From assembly GCA_023251295.1 (NCBI GenBank), contig JAHEYZ010000006.1:1655-41307 (forward strand): 39,653 bases of DNA. The letters are read 5' to 3'. Positions 1 through 7,419 of this stretch are shown in pieces; position 1 is the first letter of the stretch; each line of letters begins with the position of its first letter. A program made the position numbers and the translations under genes. The notes below the pieces were generated by a model, which worked only from the letters and a program-made list of their open reading frames with translations, ran no database searches and had not been told where the DNA came from. Source of the stretch: Nitrosotalea sp. GTDB lineage: Archaea; Thermoproteota; Nitrososphaeria; Nitrososphaerales; Nitrosopumilaceae.

Positions 1-1123
1 TATAAGTCTCGTCAACACCCAAGTCGATAGTTTTGTTTTTCATACACAGCAAAAGATATGGAAAATAAAAAGTTGCAAAACTACTTGTTGACACATGCAT
101 TCTTTTTGCAAGTGTTGATGTAAATCTCCTAATTGCTTTGCCATCCCATCTTAATCTGTTAAGAACAGGCCAGGTTAGATTAAACTGTGAATATCTTGCG
201 GCGGTACCTTCTTTGTATAAACCAAGTAATACAGAATCTAGATATCTTAAGAGTCGCCACTCTTGAGTTTTCATTATTTTTCCATAGATCAAATCCGCTT
301 CGGAGATAACTTGCAGCATTTTTTGCATATCGTCTGTTGATAGGTCACTTGTAATGATACTAGAGTAAAAGGCTTGAATTTTTTCTCGTGGATCAATTCT
401 TAATGAATACAATATAGATCGTGCTTCACCCATAGATTTAGCTTTGAAAAAGGCATTTACTGATTCCTCTACATCCCCATCTTGAAATGATTTCTCAGTT
501 TGTGGTTCAAATCCTGTAACAAGAGCTTGTGCTGAATTAATCATTGATCTGATGTCCCCTTTTGATGTTATTATCAGCCTTAGAAGAGCACCCGGATTTA
601 TTGATGTACCTTCTCTTTTTAGAATTGATCCTAGGTATAATCTGAGTAATCTTGGCGGTATAGGTTTGAGTATGATTGTTTTGGTCGCTTTTTTTATACT
701 CTTCATTTTTTCTGATTTGTCAGAATTTGCAGCTAAAACTATTGGTATGGTGGGTTCTTTTAGAATATCAATAAGAGCTTCAACACCTCCAAAATCAGAT
801 CTGCCATGAATGCCATCTACCTCATCTACAAAAATCATTGGTTTCCCAAGAAGGCTTGAATTTCCAAGGATTGGAGTGAGCAACTCTTGAATTCTTTGTT
901 TGTTTCTTATGTCACTCGCATTGAGTCCAATAAGATCATATCCAAATTGTTTTGCACAAAGCGTTGCAAGCGTAGTTTTTCCTGTACCCGGAGGACCTAC
1001 CAACAATATTGGTTTTACTCCCTTTATCCACTTTACAAACCATTCCACAGTTGAAACTTTGGCTTCCTCATTTCCAATTAGATCAAGTAGATTTTTTGGC
1101 CTGTATTTTTCTGACCACATCAT
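1..1123 (-). CDS. rfcL: Replication factor C large subunit (partial, C-terminus beyond window)
   Basis: Large subunit of the archaeal clamp loader, an AAA+ ATPase that opens the PCNA ring and loads it at primer ends. I translated this frame by hand because it has no stop in the window and is missing from the ORF track. The protein starts MMWSEKYRPK, then shows a Walker A (GPPGTGKTTLA), a Walker B (IFVDEVDG) and the sensor-1 region (VLAANS). About 374 residues are visible and the end lies beyond base 1. The ATG at 1123 lies 5 nt after the stop of the upstream gene. An in-frame GTG at 1132 is an alternative start, but the MMWSEKYRP opening matches the family (RfcS here has MMWVEKYRP). The short spacing suggests an operon with the upstream unknown gene. 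Confidence 0.95.
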   Translation of the reverse strand, partial: MMWSEKYRPKNLLDLIGNEEAKVSTVEWFVKWIKGVKPILLVGPPGTGKTTLATLCAKQFGYDLIGLNASDIRNKQRIQELLTPILGNSSLLGKPMIFVDEVDGIHGRSDFGGVEALIDILKEPTIPIVLAANSDKSEKMKSIKKATKTIILKPIPPRLLRLYLGSILKREGTSINPGALLRLIITSKGDIRSMINSAQALVTGFEPQTEKSFQDGDVEESVNAFFKAKSMGEARSILYSLRIDPREKIQAFYSSIITSDLSTDDMQKMLQVISEADLIYGKIMKTQEWRLLRYLDSVLLGLYKEGTAARYSQFNLTWPVLNRLRWDGKAIRRFTSTLAKRMHVSTSSFATFYFPYLLLCMKNKTIDLGVDETY

Positions 1124-1128
1124 GTTTA

Positions 1129-2247
1129 TCACTTTGGAAGATTGGCAGAAAATTCTGACCAAAGATTTTCTTTTTGTAATTGATTGAACCAAAAGAGGTT
1201 GTAATGTTCAACTGTCAGAAATAAAAACTCTAGAAAGTTTTTGTATGAAAAGTCTTCTGGCAATAATTCAAGTGCAAGTCTAGCCTCATTTAGATACAGA
1301 TTACTTTTTTCTATCGTAAGAACAAAGCCTTTTTTTACATCGCCAGAAAGGAGACTGTAGTAGAGAGGCCATGATGGAATCTTTACAAACTTATTCTTTA
1401 TGGAATCTTCGATCTCATTTCCACATCCTACTGATTCAGATGCTTTTGCCATTCCTAGATAGAATATCTCACCAAGTGGTTTTCGGTTTAGAGCCATGTT
1501 TCGTCCTGCAGTTCCCATAACCGCTCTGTATTTTTTGTAACATTGCATCATTTCTTCCTCAGAAACGCTAGCAGGTTTTGTCTTTAGTTTAAAATCTAAA
1601 TATTGACCAATTCTTGCATCCTTAAATCCATGCTCAAATTCTTCAAGAACCTCCTTACCTCCCTTTGCTATTTTGTCTCTTGCAAGCTTGAGCAGATATG
1701 GATTCATTAGTTTGTAGTCATCGAGATATTCCAGATCTTCATCGTTGTCCATGATTCTGTCCATTGGTTCACTCAGATCGATTGCAATAATATGGCCATC
1801 AATCATACAAGTTCTCAATTCTGAATCTTGTTTATCACCAAAATATTCTGAAGACGCATCATATAATGCGCTAAATACCGGTAATGTCATCTTTACAAAA
1901 TTGGAATTTAAAATTCTTGAAACTCTATCTGACAGTGTTTCATGATCTTCAAGTTTGGTTTTTACTGTAGACATTAGTGATGGGTTTAGAATTAATTCGT
2001 TAGAACCTATCTCTTCCGCAAATTTTTGTTGTGTCACGTTAGGCGACGAATCAGATTTAATTTCTTTTAACAAATCACTAGTGAATCGTTTTACAAAGTT
2101 TGGAAATCCTTCTTCTGCTTCTTTTTTGTATTTGTCAAATTGTCTGTATCCCTTACTTTTGAAAAGAGCTTGTTTTACAATTTCTTTGCCAGGTTTTGTG
2201 CCTAAAAGTGCGTCCTTGCTAAAAATTGATTCGTCCTTGCTACTCAC
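1129..2247 (-). CDS. Unknown 372-aa protein in operon with rfcL
   Basis: I do not recognise this family. The product is a charged, probably soluble and mostly helical protein with no signal peptide or membrane segment and no zinc-binding cysteine pattern. The N-terminal third is lysine-rich (for example KKEAEEG); the C-terminal third is aromatic and leucine-rich. The start is a GTG at 2247 (MSSKDESIF). The overlapping ATG just upstream is out of frame and hits a stop at once. A TATA-like element (ATAAATAATA on the minus strand, about 2265-2275) lies about 23 nt upstream, fitting a leaderless transcript. Only 5 nt separate its stop from the rfcL ATG, so the two are probably co-transcribed. That context suggests, but does not show, a link to replication. 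Confidence 0.8.
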   Translation of the reverse strand: MSSKDESIFSKDALLGTKPGKEIVKQALFKSKGYRQFDKYKKEAEEGFPNFVKRFTSDLLKEIKSDSSPNVTQQKFAEEIGSNELILNPSLMSTVKTKLEDHETLSDRVSRILNSNFVKMTLPVFSALYDASSEYFGDKQDSELRTCMIDGHIIAIDLSEPMDRIMDNDEDLEYLDDYKLMNPYLLKLARDKIAKGGKEVLEEFEHGFKDARIGQYLDFKLKTKPASVSEEEMMQCYKKYRAVMGTAGRNMALNRKPLGEIFYLGMAKASESVGCGNEIEDSIKNKFVKIPSWPLYYSLLSGDVKKGFVLTIEKSNLYLNEARLALELLPEDFSYKNFLEFLFLTVEHYNLFWFNQLQKENLWSEFSANLPK

Positions 2248-2321
2248 ACCATGGCAAATCTTGTTTTATTATTTATGCATTGAGTTACTTTAGAGTTATT
2301 TGGAATAAATTAGGATATAAG

Positions 2322-3140
2322 ATGAGAAAAAATATGGAAATTATTAAAGTGTTACTAGAAGCATCAAAACGAGTTTATGATAATGTAAAACATATGCCTG
2401 GCACAAAAGAGTCTGGAGGAGATTTTGGTAGGGGAGCAGGTGGAGACATATCAAGAAGAATAGACATCGTAGCAGAAAAAACAATTCTCGATTATCTTAA
2501 GGAGATAAATTTTGATTGTGTAGTTCTTGGTGAGGAATGTGGTAAGGTGGAACTTTCAAAAAACCCAAAAGGTTTCATCATAATGGATGCGGTAGATGGC
2601 TCTACAAATGCGGTAAGAGGATTACCATTTTTTTGTTGTTCACTTGCATTTGCCACAAACAATAGGCTTAGTTCTGTTACAGATGGAGTTGTGATAGACC
2701 TTTCAAGAGGAGATAGGTACTATGCAACAAAAGGGAAAGGTGCTTTCCTGAATGGAAAGAGAATTTCTGTCAATAATGATAAAAATCCAATCTATTTTGT
2801 TGTAGGTCTTGATATATCCGGAATATCACCAAAGGTTCTTGGAAGATTATCACCAATAATTGCGTCATCAAACCACATTAGACATTTTGGGGCAAACGCA
2901 CTAGAATTTGGGATGTTTTCTAAAGGACTTATTGACGTATTTATTGATTTAAGAGATAAAATACGGGTTACTGATATAGCTGCTGGCCTTTTAATTGCGT
3001 TAGAAGCTGGAGGACTTGTTGTTGATAAAAATGGAAAACCTCTTGATTCTGATTTAGGTTATGATAATAAGCTATCTTTTATTGCAGCTTCAAATAAAAA
3101 AGCTCTTGACGATATAATGGATAAGCTAAATCACATTTAA
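2322..3140 (+). CDS. Inositol monophosphatase / fructose-1,6-bisphosphatase family protein
   Basis: Metal-dependent sugar phosphatase of the IMPase/FBPase (SuhB-like) superfamily; archaeal members often dephosphorylate both myo-inositol-1-phosphate and fructose-1,6-bisphosphate. Motifs visible are the first metal-ligand glutamates (VVLGEECG), the DPIDGT-type metal site written here as DAVDGSTN, and the C-terminal DIAAGLLIALEAGG stretch matching the family WDxAAG...EAGG signature. The track ORF begins at 2226, inside the divergent neighbour's upstream region. I place the start at the ATG at 2322 (272 aa) or the ATG at 2334, giving a normal family length. Substrate cannot be settled from sequence; gluconeogenic FBPase is plausible but other archaeal FBPase types exist. 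Confidence 0.88.
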   Translation: MRKNMEIIKVLLEASKRVYDNVKHMPGTKESGGDFGRGAGGDISRRIDIVAEKTILDYLKEINFDCVVLGEECGKVELSKNPKGFIIMDAVDGSTNAVRGLPFFCCSLAFATNNRLSSVTDGVVIDLSRGDRYYATKGKGAFLNGKRISVNNDKNPIYFVVGLDISGISPKVLGRLSPIIASSNHIRHFGANALEFGMFSKGLIDVFIDLRDKIRVTDIAAGLLIALEAGGLVVDKNGKPLDSDLGYDNKLSFIAASNKKALDDIMDKLNHI

Positions 3141-3189
3141 TTATAAAAAAGGAATGTGTTTTTATTTTTAGTTTGTAATTAAAGTAAAA

Positions 3190-3298
3190 TGGCGCCCTTG
3201 GCGGGATTTGAACACGCGTCGAGGCCGTGACAGGGCCCCATTCTAGACCGGGTTTTACGAGAGATGGATTTCTCCAAGCCTCACTATACTACAAGGGC
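3190..3298 (-). tRNA. tRNA-Asp(GTC) with a 33-nt insertion in the D arm, CCA encoded
   Basis: The acceptor stem GCCCTTG/CAAGGGC is perfect. The anticodon arm is GGGCC-CTGTCAC-GGCCT with anticodon GTC; the variable loop is 4 nt, and G73 plus CCA is encoded. The gene is 33 nt too long for a 76-nt tRNA. The excess (about 3250-3282) lies between the start of the D arm and GGTCTAGA, so it looks like a non-canonical D-loop intron. I could not fold a clean bulge-helix-bulge, so the exact splice sites are uncertain. Two further oddities are a U-C mismatch in the T stem (GCGTG/CCCGC) and an A-A mismatch in the D stem after removing the insert. Confidence 0.85.
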
Positions 3299-3397
3299 GT
3301 CGGAGTAAGCTGGACAAAAATCTGAGTTTAAAGGTTTCTATTAAATCAAAAAATTTTGTAAAAGACTAAATTATACACAACTATCAGACTTCGCATT

Positions 3398-3474
3398 GGG
3401 TTCGTAGCTCAGCCAGGTAGAGTACCGGACTTTTAATCCGGCTGTCCGGGGTCCGAATCCCCGCGAACCCGCCA
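3398..3474 (+). tRNA. tRNA-Lys(TTT), CCA encoded
   Basis: Complete cloverleaf: acceptor GGGTTCG/CGAACCC, anticodon stem CCGGA/TCCGG around loop CTTTTAA (anticodon TTT), T arm with GTCCGAAT, and G73 followed by an encoded CCA. No intron. A short T-rich run follows the 3' end and may serve as terminator. Confidence 0.96.
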
Positions 3475-3691
3475 AACCTTTTATTACAAATAAAGAATTG
3501 GTAGTACGGATTTTTTCAAACGAACTATTATTGTGGAAGTAACATATGTATGATTTTCGTTATAGCATCTTACATTTACTAATAGTATCGTAACAGTTTA
3601 ACTGTGGCTTTAGTATTAGTATCACTTGTATTGTGAGTAATACCAATGAGTTCCAGGCATGGTTATTTCCAAAAATAAAAAAGAGGACTAA
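3475..3691. other. Intergenic region (217 nt) with a palindrome and a hairpin, no gene found
   Basis: This is the longest gene-free stretch in the window. It contains a 13-nt palindrome, ACAGTTTAACTGT (3593-3605). It also contains a 10-bp imperfect hairpin at 3613-3643, in which GTATTA and TCAC pair with GTGA and TAATAC across a 7-nt loop. No C/D-box motif pair or ORF of useful length was seen. A small RNA is possible but unsupported. Confidence 0.5.
3670..3682 (-). terminator. T-rich terminator of the small minus-strand gene
   Basis: Read on the minus strand this is a TTTTTTATTTTT run about 10 nt after the stop of the gene at 3692-3901. Archaeal terminators are typically such T-rich tracts. 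Inferred from composition only. Confidence 0.45.
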
Positions 3692-3901
3692 CTAACTTAG
3701 GTTCAGTTCTGGGAATTCTGCTTGTTTAACTCCCAAATCATGTTCGAGCGTTCTAATTTTTTTAGCGTATTCAGTCATTTTTGTGGTATCAGACTGCACT
3801 TTGGCAATCTTATAGCCTCGCCACGCTTTCTTTAGGGCTCCCCATGTTTGACCCGTAGTGTAGTTAGTTTTTTCGGATTGCGGTTGTACGAATTGAAACA
3901 T
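3692..3901 (-). CDS. Small conserved-looking protein of unknown function (69 aa)
   Basis: Not recognised. The product is small and basic, MFQFVQPQSEK at the start, with a lysine- and arginine-rich helical middle (LKKAWRGYKIAK) and no cysteines, signal peptide or membrane segment. The track start is a GTG at 3910, but the ATG at 3901 is preceded by an AGGTG ribosome-binding-like element 8 nt upstream. A TATA-like AT-rich block (TAAAAAATTTTA on the minus strand, near 3922-3933) lies about 26 nt before it, so I use 3901. The clear promoter, start and T-rich end support a real gene. It stands alone between tRNA-Lys and argH. Confidence 0.65.
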   Translation of the reverse strand: MFQFVQPQSEKTNYTTGQTWGALKKAWRGYKIAKVQSDTTKMTEYAKKIRTLEHDLGVKQAEFPELNLS

Positions 3902-4042
3902 ACTGTACACCTCATTACTAAAATTTTTTATCTAGAGGTATGTGAATCAAAATCAATGGAAAAGTCAAGATTACTACATCAGAATCTAGCCTTTATAGTA
4001 AGAGTTTTGGAAGAAAATTTAGATTAACTGTGTATTCATAAA

Positions 4043-5503
4043 TTATTTTGACATTGTTCTTGTCTTAGCGGCAAGATTTTCAAAGGCCGCTTTAATTTCA
4101 TTTGTTCTTTTAACAGTTCCAATCACATATGCTTGAATCTTTTTTTTTCTGTCCAAAATCATTCTTTTCTGTTCTGATCTACCTGAAGAGCCATGAGATG
4201 TCCTTTGTTCAAGCAATGAATACGCGTTCATCGATTGTATTATTCCATACAATTCTTTTGGTTCCATTTTATACTTACCAAGAGATTTTCTGATTTCAGA
4301 AGGTGAGAGCGATGAGAGTGGCTTTTTCAAGTTTGCAGCAGATTGAACTAGTTTACCAATAATCATGTGAGCCGTCCTAAATGGTACTCCTTTTTTAACA
4401 AGTCGTTCTGCAATGTCTAATGAGATAGAATAACCCGAATCTATTGCTTTTTTCATTTTATGCTTGTTAACCTTCATGGATTTCAACATTGCGTTGTTCA
4501 CTAAAAGGGCAGATATTGCAATTTTCGAGGATGGCCAAATCAATGTTTTAATCTGTTGTAAATCTCTGGCATATCCTGTTGGCAAACCTTTGAGGTTTGA
4601 AAGAATTGCCATTTGATATCCGATTACTTGTGCGGTCTTTCCTCGTGTAAGCTCTAGTATGTCTGGGTTCTTTTTTTGCGGCATGACACTTGATGTTGAT
4701 GCAAACTTATCTGAAAGTTCTATGAATGAAAATTCAGATGTAGACCAAATGATAAAGTCTTCCGCAAGTCGGCTCAGGTTTGTCATAAGAATTGCGATCT
4801 GTCCAACATATTCTGCCACAAAGTCTCTAGTGCTAGTTGCATCAATAGAATTTTCAATTAGGCCCTTAAATCCAAGCATCTTTGCAGTGCTTTGCCTATC
4901 AATCTGTAGACTTGTCCCTCCTACAGGTCCAGCACCAAGTGGAGATTCATTTACTCTACCATAAGTTCCGTAGAATCGATCTAAATCCCTAAACAGTGCA
5001 TCAGCATATGCAAGTAGATAATGTGAAAAAAATCCTATTTGAGCTTGTTGAAGATGAGTGTAGAGTGGCATTATAGCATTGCCATTTTTTTCAGCTAAAG
5101 ACACAAGAGTCTCTATCATGTCTAAAAGACATGAACATATTGTGTTAATATCGTCTCTAATTCTCATTCTGATATCAAGTGAGACTTGATCATTTCGTGA
5201 TCGTGCAGTATGCATTTTACCACCAGCTTGCTTTCCTGCTTTTTTTATGATTAGAGACTCAATTAATTCATGAATGTCTTCAGAATCTGATTTGATTGAT
5301 AGGTTTTCTTTTTTTAGTTTTTCCAGAGACGACAAAATTTTTCTTGCTTCTTTTTTTGTAATTATTTTATTTTCATAAAGCATTATGGTATGAGCTTGGC
5401 TGCCCAAAATGTCATATAGTACAATTTCTTTATCGTCTGAAATTGATGAAAGATAGTCAAGAGTATGTTCATCCAAATTTTCCGTAAATCTAGATCGATA
5501 CAT
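4043..5503 (-). CDS. argH: Argininosuccinate lyase
   Basis: Last step of arginine synthesis: argininosuccinate to arginine and fumarate, in the cytoplasm. The product is a 486-aa member of the aspartase/fumarase superfamily with the family signature loop SSVMPQKKNPD (the usual form is GSSxMPxKKNPD), the TARSRNDQV motif of the first conserved region, and the THLQQAQ region carrying the conserved TH pair. The track start at 5572 runs into the divergent gene; the ATG at 5503 (MYRSRFTENLDE) gives normal length and lies about 25 nt from the shared TATA box at 5524-5532. No other arginine gene is next to it, so it seems to be its own transcription unit. Confidence 0.95.
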   Translation of the reverse strand: MYRSRFTENLDEHTLDYLSSISDDKEIVLYDILGSQAHTIMLYENKIITKKEARKILSSLEKLKKENLSIKSDSEDIHELIESLIIKKAGKQAGGKMHTARSRNDQVSLDIRMRIRDDINTICSCLLDMIETLVSLAEKNGNAIMPLYTHLQQAQIGFFSHYLLAYADALFRDLDRFYGTYGRVNESPLGAGPVGGTSLQIDRQSTAKMLGFKGLIENSIDATSTRDFVAEYVGQIAILMTNLSRLAEDFIIWSTSEFSFIELSDKFASTSSVMPQKKNPDILELTRGKTAQVIGYQMAILSNLKGLPTGYARDLQQIKTLIWPSSKIAISALLVNNAMLKSMKVNKHKMKKAIDSGYSISLDIAERLVKKGVPFRTAHMIIGKLVQSAANLKKPLSSLSPSEIRKSLGKYKMEPKELYGIIQSMNAYSLLEQRTSHGSSGRSEQKRMILDRKKKIQAYVIGTVKRTNEIKAAFENLAAKTRTMSK

Positions 5504-5523
5504 CAATTTAGAAATTAGAATGG

Positions 5524-5532
5524 TTATATATA
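5524..5532. promoter_or_regulatory. Shared symmetric TATA box for argH and the DUF59 gene
   Basis: The sequence TTATATATA sits in the 48-nt gap between two divergent genes. Its centre is about 24 nt from the ATG at 5552 and about 25 nt from the ATG at 5503. That is the expected TATA-to-start distance for leaderless archaeal genes in both directions. No second TATA-like element is visible in the gap. Confidence 0.6.
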
Positions 5533-5551
5533 GCATAAACGGTTTTTTATT

Positions 5552-5872
5552 ATGGCACAAGAAAGTCAGCAATTAAGAAGAATGATTTTTGATGAATTAA
5601 CAAAAATTGTAGATCCTGAAATAAACGTCTCCATAATGGAACTTGAACTTATAGACAACATCGACATTAATGGTTCAGATGTAAAGATAGATTTACACTT
5701 AACAAGTCCCTTTTGCCCAGCCATATTTGGTTTTAAAATAGCTCAAGATGTACACGATAATTTGTTAAAGATTGATGGCATCGATGACGTCAAGTTGAAT
5801 GTTTCAAATCATTTCATGGCAGAAGCCATAAACAACCAAGTAAACGCAAGCAAGAATCCAAAAAAACATTAG
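5552..5872 (+). CDS. DUF59 / MIP18-family iron-sulfur assembly protein
   Basis: A 106-aa single-domain protein of the MIP18 (DUF59, SufT/PaaD-like) family, thought to help build or insert iron-sulfur clusters. It has the typical opening (LTKIVDPEINVSIMELELI) and a conserved cysteine in SPFCPAIF, where most members have a T/S-x2-C-P motif, followed by the usual alternating beta-alpha pattern. The ATG is leaderless relative to the shared TATA box. Its stop is immediately followed by the stop of sdhB on the other strand. The window has several cluster-containing proteins (SdhB, two ferredoxins) that could be clients, but that is inference. Confidence 0.85.
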   Translation: MAQESQQLRRMIFDELTKIVDPEINVSIMELELIDNIDINGSDVKIDLHLTSPFCPAIFGFKIAQDVHDNLLKIDGIDDVKLNVSNHFMAEAINNQVNASKNPKKH

Positions 5873-6643
5873 TTATTTTCTAAATCCTAACAAATATCCT
5901 CGGAGCAATTGTATTCCCATGGCAGGATCAACCCCTTTTGGACAGACTTGGCTACAGGAACCAGCAAAATGACATCGCCATATTCCGTGTGAATCATCTA
6001 TTATTTTCAGTCGATCTTTTTTACCAGCGTCCCTGTTATCTGCAACATAACGATAAGCTTGGGCTAATGCTTGTGGTCCAATAAATGATGAATCTGTAGC
6101 CATGGTGGGACACGCGGAATTACATAATCCGCATTTTATACAGTATGAAAACTGTAGGTATTCCTCAACTTCTTTTGGAGTTTGTAGGAGTTCTTTTGTC
6201 TCTTCAGATATTTCTGAATCATCTCTAATGATGTACGGTCTAACTTTTTTATGGGTTGAAAAGAATTGTGTAAAGTCTACTGCCAGATCTCGAAGAATGG
6301 GAAAATTGTTCATGGGTTCTACTGTTATTACACTTGAATTAAGTTCTGAAATTTTTGTATAACATGCAAGAGCTGGCTTTCCGTTTATTTTCATTCCACA
6401 AGAACCGCATGATGCTTGTCTGCAGGAATATCTTACTGCAATTGAAGGGTCTAGGTGTTGTTTTACAGATAAAATGACATCTAAAACTGTTGTCCACTTT
6501 TGAACCGGAACCTTAAACTCTTCAATTGATGAAGATGAGTCGGTTTTTGGATTGAATTTTGAAATCCTCAAAGTGACTGAACTAGTAGGAGAAACTATTG
6601 TAGAAGGTAATTCGTCAGAAAGTTTTGGAGTTATCGCTGCCAT
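5873..6643 (-). CDS. sdhB: Succinate dehydrogenase iron-sulfur subunit
   Basis: Electron-transfer subunit of complex II, carrying electrons from the SdhA flavin to quinone. The 2Fe-2S domain shows YSCRQASCGSCG with the fourth cysteine in ALACYT. The C-terminal domain has CIKCGLCNSACP and CHFAGSCSQVCPKG for the 4Fe-4S and 3Fe-4S clusters. It has an N-terminal extension of about 40 residues before the ferredoxin fold. The track start at 6655 is a TTG inside the upstream gene; the ATG at 6643 lies 1 nt after that gene's stop (TAAtATG) and gives 256 aa. It is the last gene of the sdhA-C-D-B operon. Its stop abuts the stop of the convergent DUF59 gene with no spacer. Confidence 0.95.
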   Translation of the reverse strand: MAAITPKLSDELPSTIVSPTSSVTLRISKFNPKTDSSSSIEEFKVPVQKWTTVLDVILSVKQHLDPSIAVRYSCRQASCGSCGMKINGKPALACYTKISELNSSVITVEPMNNFPILRDLAVDFTQFFSTHKKVRPYIIRDDSEISEETKELLQTPKEVEEYLQFSYCIKCGLCNSACPTMATDSSFIGPQALAQAYRYVADNRDAGKKDRLKIIDDSHGIWRCHFAGSCSQVCPKGVDPAMGIQLLRGYLLGFRK

Positions 6644-6644
6644 A

Positions 6645-6986
6645 TTACATTCCAAATCCTGCCATCAATATAGTTCTAGATCCATAGGCCACAAGTATTG
6701 CAATAGCTGCAATACAACCATAATTAACTGCTTTTTCATATCCTACACCTTGTTTTAATTCTAACAGAATTACTCTTAATCCATTAAATCCATGAATTGA
6801 AAGCAAAACTAGTATTAGTTCTAGCATAATTGCATATGGTAAAAACTGATAATTGACTATCACACTTTCAAATTGTAAAGATTCAGAAAAGTTCTGGGTC
6901 ATTCTAAATAGAATATGTATAGCTACAAGTACTACTGCCCCAAGGGCTGTCCCATAATGTATTTTCATAATTACGCTTTCTTGCAA
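6645..6986 (-). CDS. sdhD: Succinate dehydrogenase membrane anchor subunit (SdhD-like)
   Basis: Second hydrophobic anchor of complex II, expected to hold the quinone site and possibly a haem with SdhC. It has three membrane segments, near residues 10-30, 50-70 and 90-110, and a conserved-looking IHGFNGLRVILLE segment matching SdhC/D families. The start is uncertain: the track uses TTG at 6998, a TTG at 6986 follows a GGTGA element at 5-nt spacing and comes 1 nt after the sdhC stop, and an ATG lies at 6968 (MKIHYG). I choose 6986 because its arrangement mirrors the sdhD-sdhB junction. It lies between sdhC and sdhB. Confidence 0.85.
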   Translation of the reverse strand: MQESVIMKIHYGTALGAVVLVAIHILFRMTQNFSESLQFESVIVNYQFLPYAIMLELILVLLSIHGFNGLRVILLELKQGVGYEKAVNYGCIAAIAILVAYGSRTILMAGFGM

Positions 6987-6987
6987 T

Positions 6988-7419
6988 TTAATCACCAAAC
7001 AAAACTGCCAAGCCGTACATCATTGCCAACGCTGCAAGTCCAATTGAGGCTAAGATACAGAGTTTGTGTCTTGAGTTTAAGGACGCTGGTTTGTATGGAT
7101 AATCTGGTCTGCCTGGTTTGCCGACCCCCACACCTCCATGACCAAGCATTACTCTTATTCCGTTTGCGGTGTGAAAGACGCACATTCCTATTACTATAGT
7201 AAGTATGATGTGGCCTTCCGTTGTCTGAGTAAGCTCTAACATTTTTTGCCATGCTTCCTTACCATTAACTATTGAACTTGTTTCAAAGACATGAGCTATA
7301 AAATACAAAAGTAATCCCAGTCCAGTAAGCCGCATAAGCCAGTATGCGATTCGTTCTAATCCATATCTGCCTGGATTTAACCAACCTTTTATTCCCTCAC
7401 GATTAGATTGTCTCTCCAT
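6988..7419 (-). CDS. sdhC: Succinate dehydrogenase cytochrome b-type anchor subunit
   Basis: First membrane anchor of complex II. The 143-aa protein has an N-terminal cytoplasmic stretch (LNPGRYGLERIAYW), then a membrane helix LTGLGLLLYFIAHV, a second with VFHTANGIRVML, and a third near the C-terminus. The H in FIAH and the H in FHTANG are candidate haem ligands, by analogy with SdhC families. Its ATG overlaps the sdhA stop by one base (TAATG), implying translational coupling. The ORF at 6992-7252 on the same strand is an out-of-frame shadow. Confidence 0.9.
   Translation of the reverse strand: MERQSNREGIKGWLNPGRYGLERIAYWLMRLTGLGLLLYFIAHVFETSSIVNGKEAWQKMLELTQTTEGHIILTIVIGMCVFHTANGIRVMLGHGGVGVGKPGRPDYPYKPASLNSRHKLCILASIGLAALAMMYGLAVLFGD

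Noticed and set aside
552-1187. Plus-strand ORFs at 552-809 and 900-1187
   Set aside because: They lie antisense to rfcL, whose minus-strand frame has Walker A and B motifs; these are shadows.
3190-3298. tRNA-Asp as a pseudogene
   Set aside because: Acceptor and anticodon stems, discriminator and CCA are intact. A spliced insertion explains the length better, although the stem mismatches keep some doubt.
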